In this document: one piece after another, positions 27,602-36,681 of the stretch
Position numbering within the stretch: the stretch's first letter is position 1
Layout of the letters: every line of letters begins with the position of its first letter
Origin: an uncultured Bacteroidia bacterium
Lineage (GTDB): Bacteria > Bacteroidota > Bacteroidia > Bacteroidales > Prolixibacteraceae
Length of the DNA stretch: 48,953 nucleotides
Reading direction: 5' to 3'
Assembly (NCBI GenBank): GCA_903907075.1
Contig: CAIVMQ010000044.1
Location: forward strand, 1-48,953
Made by a program: the position numbers and the translations under genes
Notes under the pieces: model-generated
The model's database searches: none
Told to the model about the DNA's origin: nothing
The model's input: the letters and a program-made list of their open reading frames with translations, nothing else

Positions 27602-29392
27602 CTATTCGAGATCCTGAGATAATTCCAGAAACCGTTTCTCGGTTTCTCTTCCTCTAAAAATAAATTTCTTGTCGTTAGGAAGTTCACCATAAAGCCTCAC
27701 GAAATTGGTGACACACGATGGCGCAGGAAATACAATGGTCTGAATAGCACTAAGGTCCAGCACTTTTAGATTATCTGGATATCTATTCTCATAAAATACC
27801 GGACGTGTTACTGTCCAGCCAAGCCTGGTAAGATTCTCAGGCAGTATCGGCAATCCTAAATTGGAGCGGGGAATTAGTACCTTGCCCGATGCAATACCCT
27901 TGACCTCAAGATCTTTTATCAGCCCTTCAGACGACTCATCGTGAGGCTGCAGATCAGGAACTATTCCATACTTACGCAGCGCCTGTGAGGTTAGCTTACC
28001 CATCGAGGCAATCTTGAGATGGGACAATGATCGACTGTCTTTCCCGTAATGATTCAAAAACTCAAAAAAGAACTGAACGGTATAACGACTCGTAAAGAAT
28101 ATCCAATCAAACTGATCGAGGTGACTAAAATAGCTTTCCAGTTCCGGATAAGGTGCGATCCGATTAACTTCGATTAGTGGCTGATGCACCACAGTCCCCA
28201 GTTTCGTATATTTCTCGGCAGAGGTGCCGGTAACGAGAAACACCGGTTTTAAAACCTCTATTTCAGAATTATTTCGTAGAGCCACGACTTTCCCAATCAC
28301 GATTATTATCGGGGTTGGATATTTAACTTCGGTATGGGTAAGCTCCTCGAGGGTGGAGTAAAACTCCTGCTGAGAGGGCAAGGAGATATTGTGAACGAGC
28401 ATAACTGGGGTATCGGATCGTTTCCCTTGTGCAATAGCTTTTTTTGCAATAGACTGCATATTACAGCCACCCATAAAAACAACCAGCGTATCGGTATGTG
28501 GTATCTGTACTGAATCGGAATGTCCGGAAACAAAAGCTACGGAGGAAGATATTCCGCGATGGGTAAGTGGAATCTTAGTATACGCAGCCACTGCAATACC
28601 GGTAGAGACGCCAGGAAGAACACTCACTTCAACGAAATTCCGATGCAAATATTCCAATTCTTCTCCTCCATGAGCAAATACCATCGGATCACCACCCTTA
28701 AGGCGAACGACGCATTTTCCCGCCTTAGCCGCATCAAACAACAACCGATTTATTCGATCCTGACGAAAACTATGACAATCCTTACGCTTACCCACATAAA
28801 CTTTCTCGCCGCTATATTTATCGCAAAAATTCTGGTCGAGTAAGTCGTCGTGAAAAATTATATCTGCCTTTGCAAGTGCCTTATCGCCACCCAGGGTAAG
28901 CAGATCTGCATTTCCCGGGCCAAAACCAACGAGTGTAACGCTACCGTACTGTTTTCGAATATCACCCGGTGCAAGTAACTGCTTTAAGTCATGCTGATCT
29001 GAAAGCGCTATAACGGCAAGATTTCCAGCGAGAGGATCTGTCTCAAAAGGAACCTGATCAAGGTTGATAAATTCGGGATCAATAACGTATTCTGAAGAGC
29101 CCTGTAAATCAAACAAAGCAATCACCTCAAAATCAACAGGTAATGGAAACGGCAATTCGGGAGCAGAAAGAATTAAGATATCGGCTTCACCATTGCACAC
29201 CGAATTTAAAAGCTTAGCGATCTCAGGCGAAAAACGATCAGACAGGAGCTGTTTCTGGATGTGTGATGAAGAGCGATGCGTCGTAAATTCGAATCGTAAT
29301 GCCGGAAATTGCTCAAGACTAACCTTCGCCTGTTTAAGGAGATACGGATTATTTTGAGTGATAATTTTGAAATTCCGGTTTGATTTGGGCAT
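27602..29392 (-). CDS. fusion of HemC-like remnant, uroporphyrinogen-III methyltransferase and uroporphyrinogen-III synthase
   Basis: A 596-residue siroheme-pathway protein. Residues about 8-105 resemble the first domain of porphobilinogen deaminase (HemC), including GEADILILSAPELPFPLP, but the catalytic HSxKDVP motif has become LSAPELP. Residues about 150-385 are a complete SAM uroporphyrinogen-III methyltransferase (CobA/SUMT) with VGFGPGNADLLTL, VRLKGGDPMVFAHGGEE and PGVSTGIAVAAYTKIPLTHR. Residues about 390-596 are HemD (IFFTSRYTVQFFFEFL). Together the last two make precorrin-2. It sits 23 bases after the dehydrogenase gene. Confidence 0.9.
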   Translation of the reverse strand: MPKSNRNFKIITQNNPYLLKQAKVSLEQFPALRFEFTTHRSSSHIQKQLLSDRFSPEIAKLLNSVCNGEADILILSAPELPFPLPVDFEVIALFDLQGSSEYVIDPEFINLDQVPFETDPLAGNLAVIALSDQHDLKQLLAPGDIRKQYGSVTLVGFGPGNADLLTLGGDKALAKADIIFHDDLLDQNFCDKYSGEKVYVGKRKDCHSFRQDRINRLLFDAAKAGKCVVRLKGGDPMVFAHGGEELEYLHRNFVEVSVLPGVSTGIAVAAYTKIPLTHRGISSSVAFVSGHSDSVQIPHTDTLVVFMGGCNMQSIAKKAIAQGKRSDTPVMLVHNISLPSQQEFYSTLEELTHTEVKYPTPIIIVIGKVVALRNNSEIEVLKPVFLVTGTSAEKYTKLGTVVHQPLIEVNRIAPYPELESYFSHLDQFDWIFFTSRYTVQFFFEFLNHYGKDSRSLSHLKIASMGKLTSQALRKYGIVPDLQPHDESSEGLIKDLEVKGIASGKVLIPRSNLGLPILPENLTRLGWTVTRPVFYENRYPDNLKVLDLSAIQTIVFPAPSCVTNFVRLYGELPNDKKFIFRGRETEKRFLELSQDLE

Positions 29393-29415
29393 TTGAATTG
29401 ATATTATACCGCCTA

Positions 29416-29886
29416 CTAAATAATGATCTTCCCATCCTGAATCAAGGTGGAAATTTGATTGCGGATCGCAACCGACTGAAACGCATCCCTCCCATTTGTT
29501 CCGACAGAGATTGTCACATGACCTTCGTTATGAATCGCAGGAGAGACAAAATCGCATAAAAATGGGGAGTCGCAAACACTCGTTAGTATCCCTAACTCTT
29601 CAGCATCTTGTTTTATTTGGGCATTTAATTCGTGATTACCCGTGCAGACATAAACCAGAAAAAAGCCCTCCAAATCTGATTTTTCATACTCTTTAGTCAG
29701 AAAAGTAAATGGCAATTGTTTAATCTCATCGGTAAACTCCGGTGCGACAACCGTAACCTGCTGGGTAACGATACGCGCCATGATTACCCCTTTATGTGTG
29801 GCCACCTTTCCCCCTCCAACAAGCAAGATTTTCTTATTGGTAACATTGATGGAGATTGGTAAAAACTGGAGGTCTTCTCGTCTCAT
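29416..29886 (-). CDS. precorrin-2 dehydrogenase (siroheme synthase N-terminal type)
   Basis: Oxidises precorrin-2 to sirohydrochlorin with NAD+. The 156-residue protein has the Rossmann motif KKILLVGGGKVATHKG near residue 20, an NVCD-like segment seen here as TSVCDSPFLCDFVSPA, and the usual TISVGTNGRDAFQSVAIR region. Only the dehydrogenase part of CysG is present; methylation is done by the neighbouring fusion protein. A separate chelatase is not evident, but short enzymes of this type can also insert iron. Confidence 0.9.
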   Translation of the reverse strand: MRREDLQFLPISINVTNKKILLVGGGKVATHKGVIMARIVTQQVTVVAPEFTDEIKQLPFTFLTKEYEKSDLEGFFLVYVCTGNHELNAQIKQDAEELGILTSVCDSPFLCDFVSPAIHNEGHVTISVGTNGRDAFQSVAIRNQISTLIQDGKIII

Positions 29887-29926
29887 ATTCTCGATACTGT
29901 ATTAACTATAAAAACCTACTGTATAC

Positions 29927-31630
29927 TTATGCATGGAAATTTTTACCGGCTGTTGTTGCCTTAATATACCCTTTGCGGATAACAAAATCGCCAAAATATT
30001 CATCCTTTGTTTTTGTCTGGGCATATTCGGCTAATAGCGGTGATAATACCTCAATGATTTGATCCTCGTTTACCATCTCCTTATACAGTTTATTGAGTCT
30101 TTCACCCACAAAACTCGCACCCAGGTAGAGGTTATAAAGGCCGGGAGCTCTTCCGACAAGACCAATTTCTGCAAGGAAAGGTCTTCCGCATCCATTAGGA
30201 CAGCCGGTCATACGAATGCTAATGGGTGATTTAAGCAAGTCATTCGCTTCAAGAACTTTATCTATTCTATCGATTAGGGTTGGTAAATAACGCTCAGCCT
30301 CTGCAAATGCAAGTCCGCAATAGGGCAATGCAGCGCAGGCGATAGAGTTCTGACGCAACAGAGAGATCTTTGCCGCATTAATGATTTTAAATTTCTTTAG
30401 AATATCCTCTATCAATGGCTTCTGCTCAGTTGATACCTGAGCGATCACCACGTTTTGATTTCCGGTAAGGATAAGCGTCCCTTTATGAATAAGGGCTATT
30501 TCGCGAAGTGCCGTTTTAGCCAGATAGCCATTACGATCCACCAGCTTGCCCCCCTCAACAAAAACGGTATAATGCCATAAGCCGTCGGTACTTTGAATCC
30601 AGCCGTACTTATCACCCATTAAATCAAATTTATACTCTTTATTGGGCTCCAGCGTGATTCCATGTGTCCGGTTCAGCTCAGCCTTAAAAAAGTCAAGACC
30701 TACCCGATCGACCGTATATTTAAGACGGGCATTTTTCCGTTCGGAGCGGTTCCCATGATCGCGCTGAAAAACCAATACCGCTTCAGAGACTTGTGTAATC
30801 TGCTCTTTGGGGAAGAAGCCAACAACATCAGCCACCCGGGGATAGGTATCGTTATTCCCAAACGTATAGGCCATTCCACCACCTACGGTAAGATTATATC
30901 CAATTAGCTGATCCTTTTCAACTATAGCAATAAACCCCAGATCGTTAGATAAAACATCGGTATCGTTTCGCGGAGGAATAGCTATCGCTGTTTTAAATTT
31001 ACGCGGAAGATAAAGTTTGCCATAGAGTGGCTCCTCCTCTTTTTCTCCCCCTTCAACTAATTTGCCATCGAGCCATATTTCGTGATAGGCATTGGTTGAA
31101 GGAGTCAGGTATGCAGAGATCTTCCTCGCATCTTCGGCGACCTCCCCATGTACCGGCGACTCGAAAGGATTTGCAGAGCACATCACATTACGATTCACAT
31201 CGCCACATGCTGCAATAGTATCGAGTAAGGAGTTATTGATCCCCTTGATCGTCTTTTTTAAGTTTCTCTTCAGCACTCCATGAAACTGAAATGCCTGGCG
31301 TGTGGTAAGTTTTAATGTTTTATCGCCGTAGACATCCGATAAGGTATCCATATCGAGCCATTGCTGTGCCGTTGTAACACCTGCAGGAACACGAACCCGA
31401 ATCAAAAACGAATAGAGTGGCTCGAGCTTTTGCCGTTTGCGCTCATCATCCAGATCACGATCCTGCTGCTGATATGTCCCGTGAAATTTAATCAAAACCT
31501 GATCCGTTGATTGCATTCCACCTGTGAGCGGATCAGTCAGACTTTCGGTGATCGTACCTCTGAGGTAATTGCTTTTATCCTTAATGACTTCAATCGGTGA
31601 AGGTATTGGGATATTTTGTTCGTTATCCAT
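29927..31630 (-). CDS. cysI: NADPH-dependent assimilatory sulfite reductase hemoprotein
   Basis: Reduces sulfite to sulfide with six electrons from CysJ. The 567-residue protein has the siroheme/[4Fe-4S] ligands CAALPYC and GCPNGCGRP with the standard spacing. The N-terminal half has RNVMCSANPFESPVH, and anion-binding arginines are expected there. It precedes the siroheme synthesis genes on the same strand, which provide its cofactor. Confidence 0.96.
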   Translation of the reverse strand: MDNEQNIPIPSPIEVIKDKSNYLRGTITESLTDPLTGGMQSTDQVLIKFHGTYQQQDRDLDDERKRQKLEPLYSFLIRVRVPAGVTTAQQWLDMDTLSDVYGDKTLKLTTRQAFQFHGVLKRNLKKTIKGINNSLLDTIAACGDVNRNVMCSANPFESPVHGEVAEDARKISAYLTPSTNAYHEIWLDGKLVEGGEKEEEPLYGKLYLPRKFKTAIAIPPRNDTDVLSNDLGFIAIVEKDQLIGYNLTVGGGMAYTFGNNDTYPRVADVVGFFPKEQITQVSEAVLVFQRDHGNRSERKNARLKYTVDRVGLDFFKAELNRTHGITLEPNKEYKFDLMGDKYGWIQSTDGLWHYTVFVEGGKLVDRNGYLAKTALREIALIHKGTLILTGNQNVVIAQVSTEQKPLIEDILKKFKIINAAKISLLRQNSIACAALPYCGLAFAEAERYLPTLIDRIDKVLEANDLLKSPISIRMTGCPNGCGRPFLAEIGLVGRAPGLYNLYLGASFVGERLNKLYKEMVNEDQIIEVLSPLLAEYAQTKTKDEYFGDFVIRKGYIKATTAGKNFHA

Positions 31631-31769
31631 GATATAATATAAAAATAAAGCGAAAAATATAGTCGAAACTAATGGTTAAAAGGCAGTGTTAAATAAACTA
31701 TTACAACTCATATAGTTGATTTTAATACTGTTATTGAACAATTCTAAACGCATTTAAACTAAATCCCAG

Positions 31770-32306
31770 CTATTTTCTATCTGGTGCGATTCTATTGAAA
31801 ATTAAGGAAACAGACAGAAGTATTAATGAGCCTGTTAGTACAGGAAATAATACAAATAAGAAACCCAAAGCTTTAATCTTTGCCGACCCTATTACCGCAA
31901 TTAAGGCTGATGCCCCACCGGGAGGATGAAGTGTCTTGGTTAGCTGCATACATAGTATTGCAAATGACACAGCCATTGGGGCGGCTAGCCAGATGACATC
32001 AGGTCCAATTTTGCATATAATAACACCAATAAATGCTGAGATTACATGACCCCCAATAAAATTTCGAGGTTTAGACAATGGACTATGAAATGCGCCATAT
32101 ATTAGCGCACTCGAAGCTCCGAACGATCCAATTAGCAATATATTTTCGTAGTTTGACAACAGTTTGCTCTGAAAAAAAGCGATGATGCCGATGCCCACGA
32201 ATGCACCGAGAAAAGACCTAGTAAGCAAATAAAAATCTACAAAAGTCTCCCTTATTAAAATCTCCCGCGAAGCTATCCACCCCTGTTTTAATTTCTTTAT
32301 AACCAT
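31770..32306 (-). CDS. HPP family membrane protein
   Basis: A 178-residue protein with about four or five hydrophobic helices and the family signature KTLHPPGGASALIAV. Characterised HPP proteins of chloroplasts and cyanobacteria move nitrite. Here the gene lies between cysJ and cysI on the same strand, so an oxyanion such as sulfite could be the substrate; that is inference. It has no soluble CBS domains, which occur in some longer members. Confidence 0.85.
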   Translation of the reverse strand: MVIKKLKQGWIASREILIRETFVDFYLLTRSFLGAFVGIGIIAFFQSKLLSNYENILLIGSFGASSALIYGAFHSPLSKPRNFIGGHVISAFIGVIICKIGPDVIWLAAPMAVSFAILCMQLTKTLHPPGGASALIAVIGSAKIKALGFLFVLFPVLTGSLILLSVSLIFNRIAPDRK

Positions 32307-32359
32307 TTAAATACTGCTTTATGTAACAAAAATAAGTTGAATAATAATCTCTGATTAAA

Positions 32360-34159
32360 CTAATAGACATCCAGCTGTAGACGTTTCTCTTTTTGCAAAT
32401 TCGTGATATATTCCTGAGCCCCTTCCGGATTTAAAGCTCCCTCTTTCTCCACGATTTTCACGAGTGCTTTTTGTACATCTCCGGCCATGTTATTCATATC
32501 GCCACAAATATAAAAATGAGCACCCTCCTCGAGCCACTTAAAGAGTTCGGAGGAGTTCTCAATTAAACGATGCTGCACATACTCTTTTTTATCTCCATCG
32601 CGCGAAAAGGCGACGCTCATCTTGGTTAAAGCACCTGATTTCAAAAAGTTTTGCCACTCGGTCTGATAGAGAAACTCAGTTTCAAAATGCCTATTCCCAA
32701 AGAACAACCAACTTTTACCAGGATTATCTGCTAATTCCCGATGTTGAACGAAGGCGCGGTAGGGAGCAATTCCTGTTCCCGCGCCAATCATCACGATCGG
32801 TGTTTCACTATTTTTTGGCAATCTGAAATTAGGATTCGATTCTATGAAAATTGGCACTTGCTCATCCTCAACAGCTAATTCAGCAAGAAACGAAGAGCAT
32901 GCGCCACGTTTACTACGACCACTTTTCTCATAGTTAACCACGCTCACGGTAAGATGTAACTCACCCGGACAAGCCAACGGACTGGATGAGATAGAATATG
33001 ATCTAGGTTGAATTGGTCGTAATATCGCGGCTAAATCCTTAGCGGTCACTTTCACAGGAAAATCCTCCAACAGGTCAACGATATCGCGTCCATAAAGGTA
33101 ATCTTTAAATTCACTCGCATCCTCAATAAGCGCTTGTAATTTCTTATTAGGTGCAAAAGCAAGATATCGCTTTACAACATCAGTAGTTATCTTAGAAAGT
33201 TCAAAATTACGACGCAAAGCATCATAAAAAGTTAGTTTAGATCCATTTAATTCCAATTCCTCTTCTGGATCTAAGGCAGTTGTCTTAAGTAAATCCCCGA
33301 TTAACTCCTTGGAATTAAACGGAATAATACCTGCCGAATCTCCGGGCTCATAGGCTAAGGCTTCGTTTTCTGTTGACAGTTCAAGATGAAGAGTCTGCCT
33401 CTCAAGTGCCTTGCCATGCAAGGATATCTTCTCAAATACCGGAGCCTTGAAAGGGTTTTTCTTGCTGTATTTTATAGGTTCAATTGAATTCTGAATAGGT
33501 ATGGTTGTAGCAGACGTTTGAGGTGTTCCAGTCGCTTTAAGCTCCCCGCCAAATGCAGCTAAGGTTGTTTTAAGCCATACCTCTGCAGGCTCTTCAAAAT
33601 CAAGATCACAGGCTAGGATTGGGACCAATCGTTTGGCTCCAAGATTAGAGAGTTGCTGGTCAAAATCTTTACCAGTCTTACAAAACTGGAAATAACTCGA
33701 ATCGCCTAATGCAAGAACGGCATAATTAACACTTTCGAGTTTAGGGGCACGCTTGCCATAGATAAATTCATGTAACAGCTGAGCAGAAAAGGGAGGAACA
33801 CCATCACCGTGCGTTGAGACAATCACTAAAATATTCTTCTCTGTCTGAAGGTCTCGGATTTTGTAATTCTCCATATTCTTGATAACAACCGGAACTCCTT
33901 GCTCCTGTGCCAAACGCTGCGCCAACTTTGCAAGCCCTTCACCATTACCCGTACGAGAACCAACTAAGATCGTCAAAGCAGACTCATTATGAGCTAAAGC
34001 GTTGCCGCCTAAGGATTGTACCTGACCATCATTACGAGCAGATAACCCGGCTAAATAGCCAGATACCCAAACCCGTTGTTCGTTAGTTAGGGAACTTGCA
34101 AGTTTGTTGAGCAAATCAAGTTGTTCTACCGACAATATCCCTGATATATTCGTATTCAC
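32360..34159 (-). CDS. cysJ: sulfite reductase [NADPH] flavoprotein subunit
   Basis: Passes electrons from NADPH through FAD and FMN to CysI. Domains in order are flavodoxin-like (ILVGSRTGNGEGLAKLA, STHGDGVPPFSAQLLHEF, LALGDSSYFQFC), the FAD domain (RSYSISSSPL), and the NADPH domain (MIGAGTGIAPYRAFVQHRE, FFGNRHFETEFLYQTEWQ, ending LDVY). The 599 residues are standard. The start codon appears to be GTG at 34159. The motif shared with cysD is about 75-100 bp upstream. Confidence 0.96.
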   Translation of the reverse strand: MNTNISGILSVEQLDLLNKLASSLTNEQRVWVSGYLAGLSARNDGQVQSLGGNALAHNESALTILVGSRTGNGEGLAKLAQRLAQEQGVPVVIKNMENYKIRDLQTEKNILVIVSTHGDGVPPFSAQLLHEFIYGKRAPKLESVNYAVLALGDSSYFQFCKTGKDFDQQLSNLGAKRLVPILACDLDFEEPAEVWLKTTLAAFGGELKATGTPQTSATTIPIQNSIEPIKYSKKNPFKAPVFEKISLHGKALERQTLHLELSTENEALAYEPGDSAGIIPFNSKELIGDLLKTTALDPEEELELNGSKLTFYDALRRNFELSKITTDVVKRYLAFAPNKKLQALIEDASEFKDYLYGRDIVDLLEDFPVKVTAKDLAAILRPIQPRSYSISSSPLACPGELHLTVSVVNYEKSGRSKRGACSSFLAELAVEDEQVPIFIESNPNFRLPKNSETPIVMIGAGTGIAPYRAFVQHRELADNPGKSWLFFGNRHFETEFLYQTEWQNFLKSGALTKMSVAFSRDGDKKEYVQHRLIENSSELFKWLEEGAHFYICGDMNNMAGDVQKALVKIVEKEGALNPEGAQEYITNLQKEKRLQLDVY

Positions 34160-34232
34160 TATGATTCAATTTAAGATTTCTATCAGTATACAAAAGTACA
34201 CCATCACATAAATCCTTACCATACCTTTAATT

Positions 34233-34260
34233 CGGCATTTTAATACCTACTTTATGGTAT
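34233..34260 (-). promoter_or_regulatory. shared sulfate-assimilation motif upstream of cysJ
   Basis: Read on the minus strand, the sequence ATACCATAAAGTAGGTAT (ATACC-N8-GGTAT dyad) is followed by TAAAATGCC. The cysD upstream element has the same order and spacing apart from one extra T and a few substitutions. The rest of 34160-34372 shows nothing else. Confidence 0.5.
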
Positions 34261-34372
34261 AACTTGCACATAATAATCACAAATTCAGTGAGAAACAATG
34301 ATTATGCGCGTTTGAATTCATAGTTTATTTTACCGGCAACCAATTTCTTGTGGCAGCGATCACCATCTTGAC

Positions 34373-35458
34373 CTAATCAACTGACAGATAAGATAAAACG
34401 ATCTGTTTTTTTAAAATTTTGCCTGAGTCCGAGAGGTCAAAATGTGGAATAAAGATAATCTCGCGTGGAATTTCAAATCTGGAAAGGAATAAATACAGGT
34501 TCTTTTGAAGCTTTTTAAGCTCTGCTGCGATAAAGCTCTCTCCTTCGATAAAAAGGACAACTTTTTCGCCAAGCAAAACATCAGGCAACCCGGCAATAAA
34601 AAAACGACCCGAAACAAGTGATAAAATTTTCTTTTCAACCTGTTCTGGAAAGAGCTTGATGCCACCCGTGTTGATGACATAATCGATCCGACCTAACCAT
34701 TCAAAATGAGTCGGATCTATTATCCGAACTACATCATTCGTAACAATGGCTTCGTCGACGAGTCCGGGGGCCTCAATAACCAGGCATCCTCGTTGGTCAA
34801 CAGAGATGGAGATATCTTTTAATACTTCATAAGCAGGCGACTTGGTAATTCCGTTAACCTTTCGGATTGCAATATGCGAACTTGTTTCAGACATACCATA
34901 GGAGGCATAGAGTGCGGTCTGAAGATCCGCGCAGCACCTCTCCAGATCAAGGGGGATCTCACCGCCACCAACTAGCAAGGAACCAAAATTAGTTTCATCA
35001 ACGGTCACAATGGAATTAGCCAACTGAAACGGCGTGATAGCACCAAAATGGATTGGGACGGTAAGCTGCGCAAATGGATTTGCCGAAGGCTCGACGGTAA
35101 TCAGGTTCATCCCGGTAACAAAAGCTCTCACTACCATCATTTTCCCCGCAATATAACTAACAGGCAAACAGAGCAACCCATTTATTCCTGCACTGAGTCC
35201 GAAATATTCGGCCGTCATCATTGCCGAGTTTATCATCCGTGATTTGGGTTGACGTAGTATCTTTGGAATACCTGTAGAACCCGATGTCTGAACGACAACA
35301 AAATCATCTTCGGAAAGCCATTCGAGAATAAAGCGATAAATATCTCCCTCCCAGCCTGCAATAGTTGAATTAGCTAATTGGGTGCTGCAAAACAGCTCAA
35401 GCTCCTGCTGATCAAAATGGTGGCCGTTAAGGGTTAATGACAAATAGCTTTTTACCAT
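34373..35458 (-). CDS. menE: o-succinylbenzoate-CoA ligase
   Basis: Activates o-succinylbenzoate to its CoA ester in menaquinone synthesis. It is a short AMP-forming ligase, 361 residues from the ATG at 35458; an ATG at 35479 is possible but overlaps menC more. Motifs are VVVQTSGSTGIPK, YASYGMSETSSH and the core GRIDYVINTGGIKLFPEQVE. The compact length is normal for Bacteroidota MenE. It overlaps the menC end by a few bases, so translation is probably coupled. Confidence 0.92.
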   Translation of the reverse strand: MVKSYLSLTLNGHHFDQQELELFCSTQLANSTIAGWEGDIYRFILEWLSEDDFVVVQTSGSTGIPKILRQPKSRMINSAMMTAEYFGLSAGINGLLCLPVSYIAGKMMVVRAFVTGMNLITVEPSANPFAQLTVPIHFGAITPFQLANSIVTVDETNFGSLLVGGGEIPLDLERCCADLQTALYASYGMSETSSHIAIRKVNGITKSPAYEVLKDISISVDQRGCLVIEAPGLVDEAIVTNDVVRIIDPTHFEWLGRIDYVINTGGIKLFPEQVEKKILSLVSGRFFIAGLPDVLLGEKVVLFIEGESFIAAELKKLQKNLYLFLSRFEIPREIIFIPHFDLSDSGKILKKQIVLSYLSVD

Positions 35459-36510
35459 TCCAGCAGACTTAAATCCCATTTTTTCTTAACATCATAGTAG
35501 AGCTTACCATTTAAGATTGTCAAAGGTGATTCGATGTTATTGCTGTAAATCTGTCCTGTTCCTAATCCCTGTGGCATGGGATTATTGAGTGTAAAGGTCC
35601 ATTGAGCGATTGCATTAAGTCCAATGTTCCCTTCCAGAGCAGAGGTAATCCACCAGTTGATATCGTTTTTTACGGCACTCGCTATCCATGCCTCACTAGC
35701 CGCAAAACCTCCAATAAGGCTAGGTTTAAGAATGATGTATTGCGGTTTGATCTGAGCTAGCAACTCCTCTTGTTCCTGCACCGTATAACGACCGATCAAC
35801 TCTTCATCGAGCGCAATGGAGATCGGCGACATCCGACAAAGATCGGCCATTGCTTCTCGTTGCCCTTGACGGATAGGCTGTTCTATAGAGTGGATAGAAA
35901 ACTCTGACAGATGGCTTAGCTTTTCCAGTGCATTTTCAGCAGTAAAAGCGCCATTGGCATCAAGTCGTATAGAGATAACCTCCGGAGAAAACTCTTGACG
36001 TATCGCGTGCAAAATAGCTATTTCATCCTCAAAATCCAGTGCACCAATCTTTAATTTAATCGTGTCGAAGCCTTGCTGAATCTTCGTGCGAACTTGTTGC
36101 TCCATTTGCTCGCGACTTGCCATCCAGACGAGCCCATTAATAGGTATCCCATGCTCTCCTTCTGTAAATTGCGAAGGGAAAAGGATATTCTGGGGATAGC
36201 TATGATAAGCTAAATCGGCCATCGCCACCTCCAGTGCGAAAGCAATAGAAGGAAACTCAGAAAGATCAATATAATCAATAGGCATGCCTGAGTTGATCTC
36301 CCCACACACCTCCGTAAGTTTCTGAAAATAATCGGGGCGATTGTCAATACTTAGACCTGGAATAACGGCACACTCTCCGATACCTGTATAGCCAACAAAA
36401 TAGTCATGCAATAAGATATACCATGTTTGTTTTTGCGATAACGTGCCACGTGAGGTGGTTACCGGCTCCTTAAAACTAAGTTTATGTTTGACTATGCGAG
36501 CATTAAGCAT
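35452..36510 (-). CDS. menC: o-succinylbenzoate synthase
   Basis: Dehydrates SHCHC to o-succinylbenzoate. It is an enolase-superfamily protein of 352 residues. The catalytic Lys is in TIKLKIG, metal ligands are in IRLDANGAF, SIEQPI and ALDEELIG, and the second Lys is in YIILKPSLIGG. The C-terminal LEGNIGLNAIAQW is typical. It precedes menE with overlapping ends and follows menA after 171 bp. Confidence 0.94.
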   Translation of the reverse strand: MLNARIVKHKLSFKEPVTTSRGTLSQKQTWYILLHDYFVGYTGIGECAVIPGLSIDNRPDYFQKLTEVCGEINSGMPIDYIDLSEFPSIAFALEVAMADLAYHSYPQNILFPSQFTEGEHGIPINGLVWMASREQMEQQVRTKIQQGFDTIKLKIGALDFEDEIAILHAIRQEFSPEVISIRLDANGAFTAENALEKLSHLSEFSIHSIEQPIRQGQREAMADLCRMSPISIALDEELIGRYTVQEQEELLAQIKPQYIILKPSLIGGFAASEAWIASAVKNDINWWITSALEGNIGLNAIAQWTFTLNNPMPQGLGTGQIYSNNIESPLTILNGKLYYDVKKKWDLSLLEW

Positions 36511-36681
36511 CTGTGATGAAGTTAAGTCATGTAAAAGAAATCACCCTTATAAATTCATTAAGATCTACTTCTTAACGGCTATAGATTTGAAATTAATTCT
36601 GATTTAAGGTAATCAAAGTTTTTATCTTTCACCCGCATATCAATCCCAAAAATACCAAATTAGAAATAGGTTCAGATGGGA

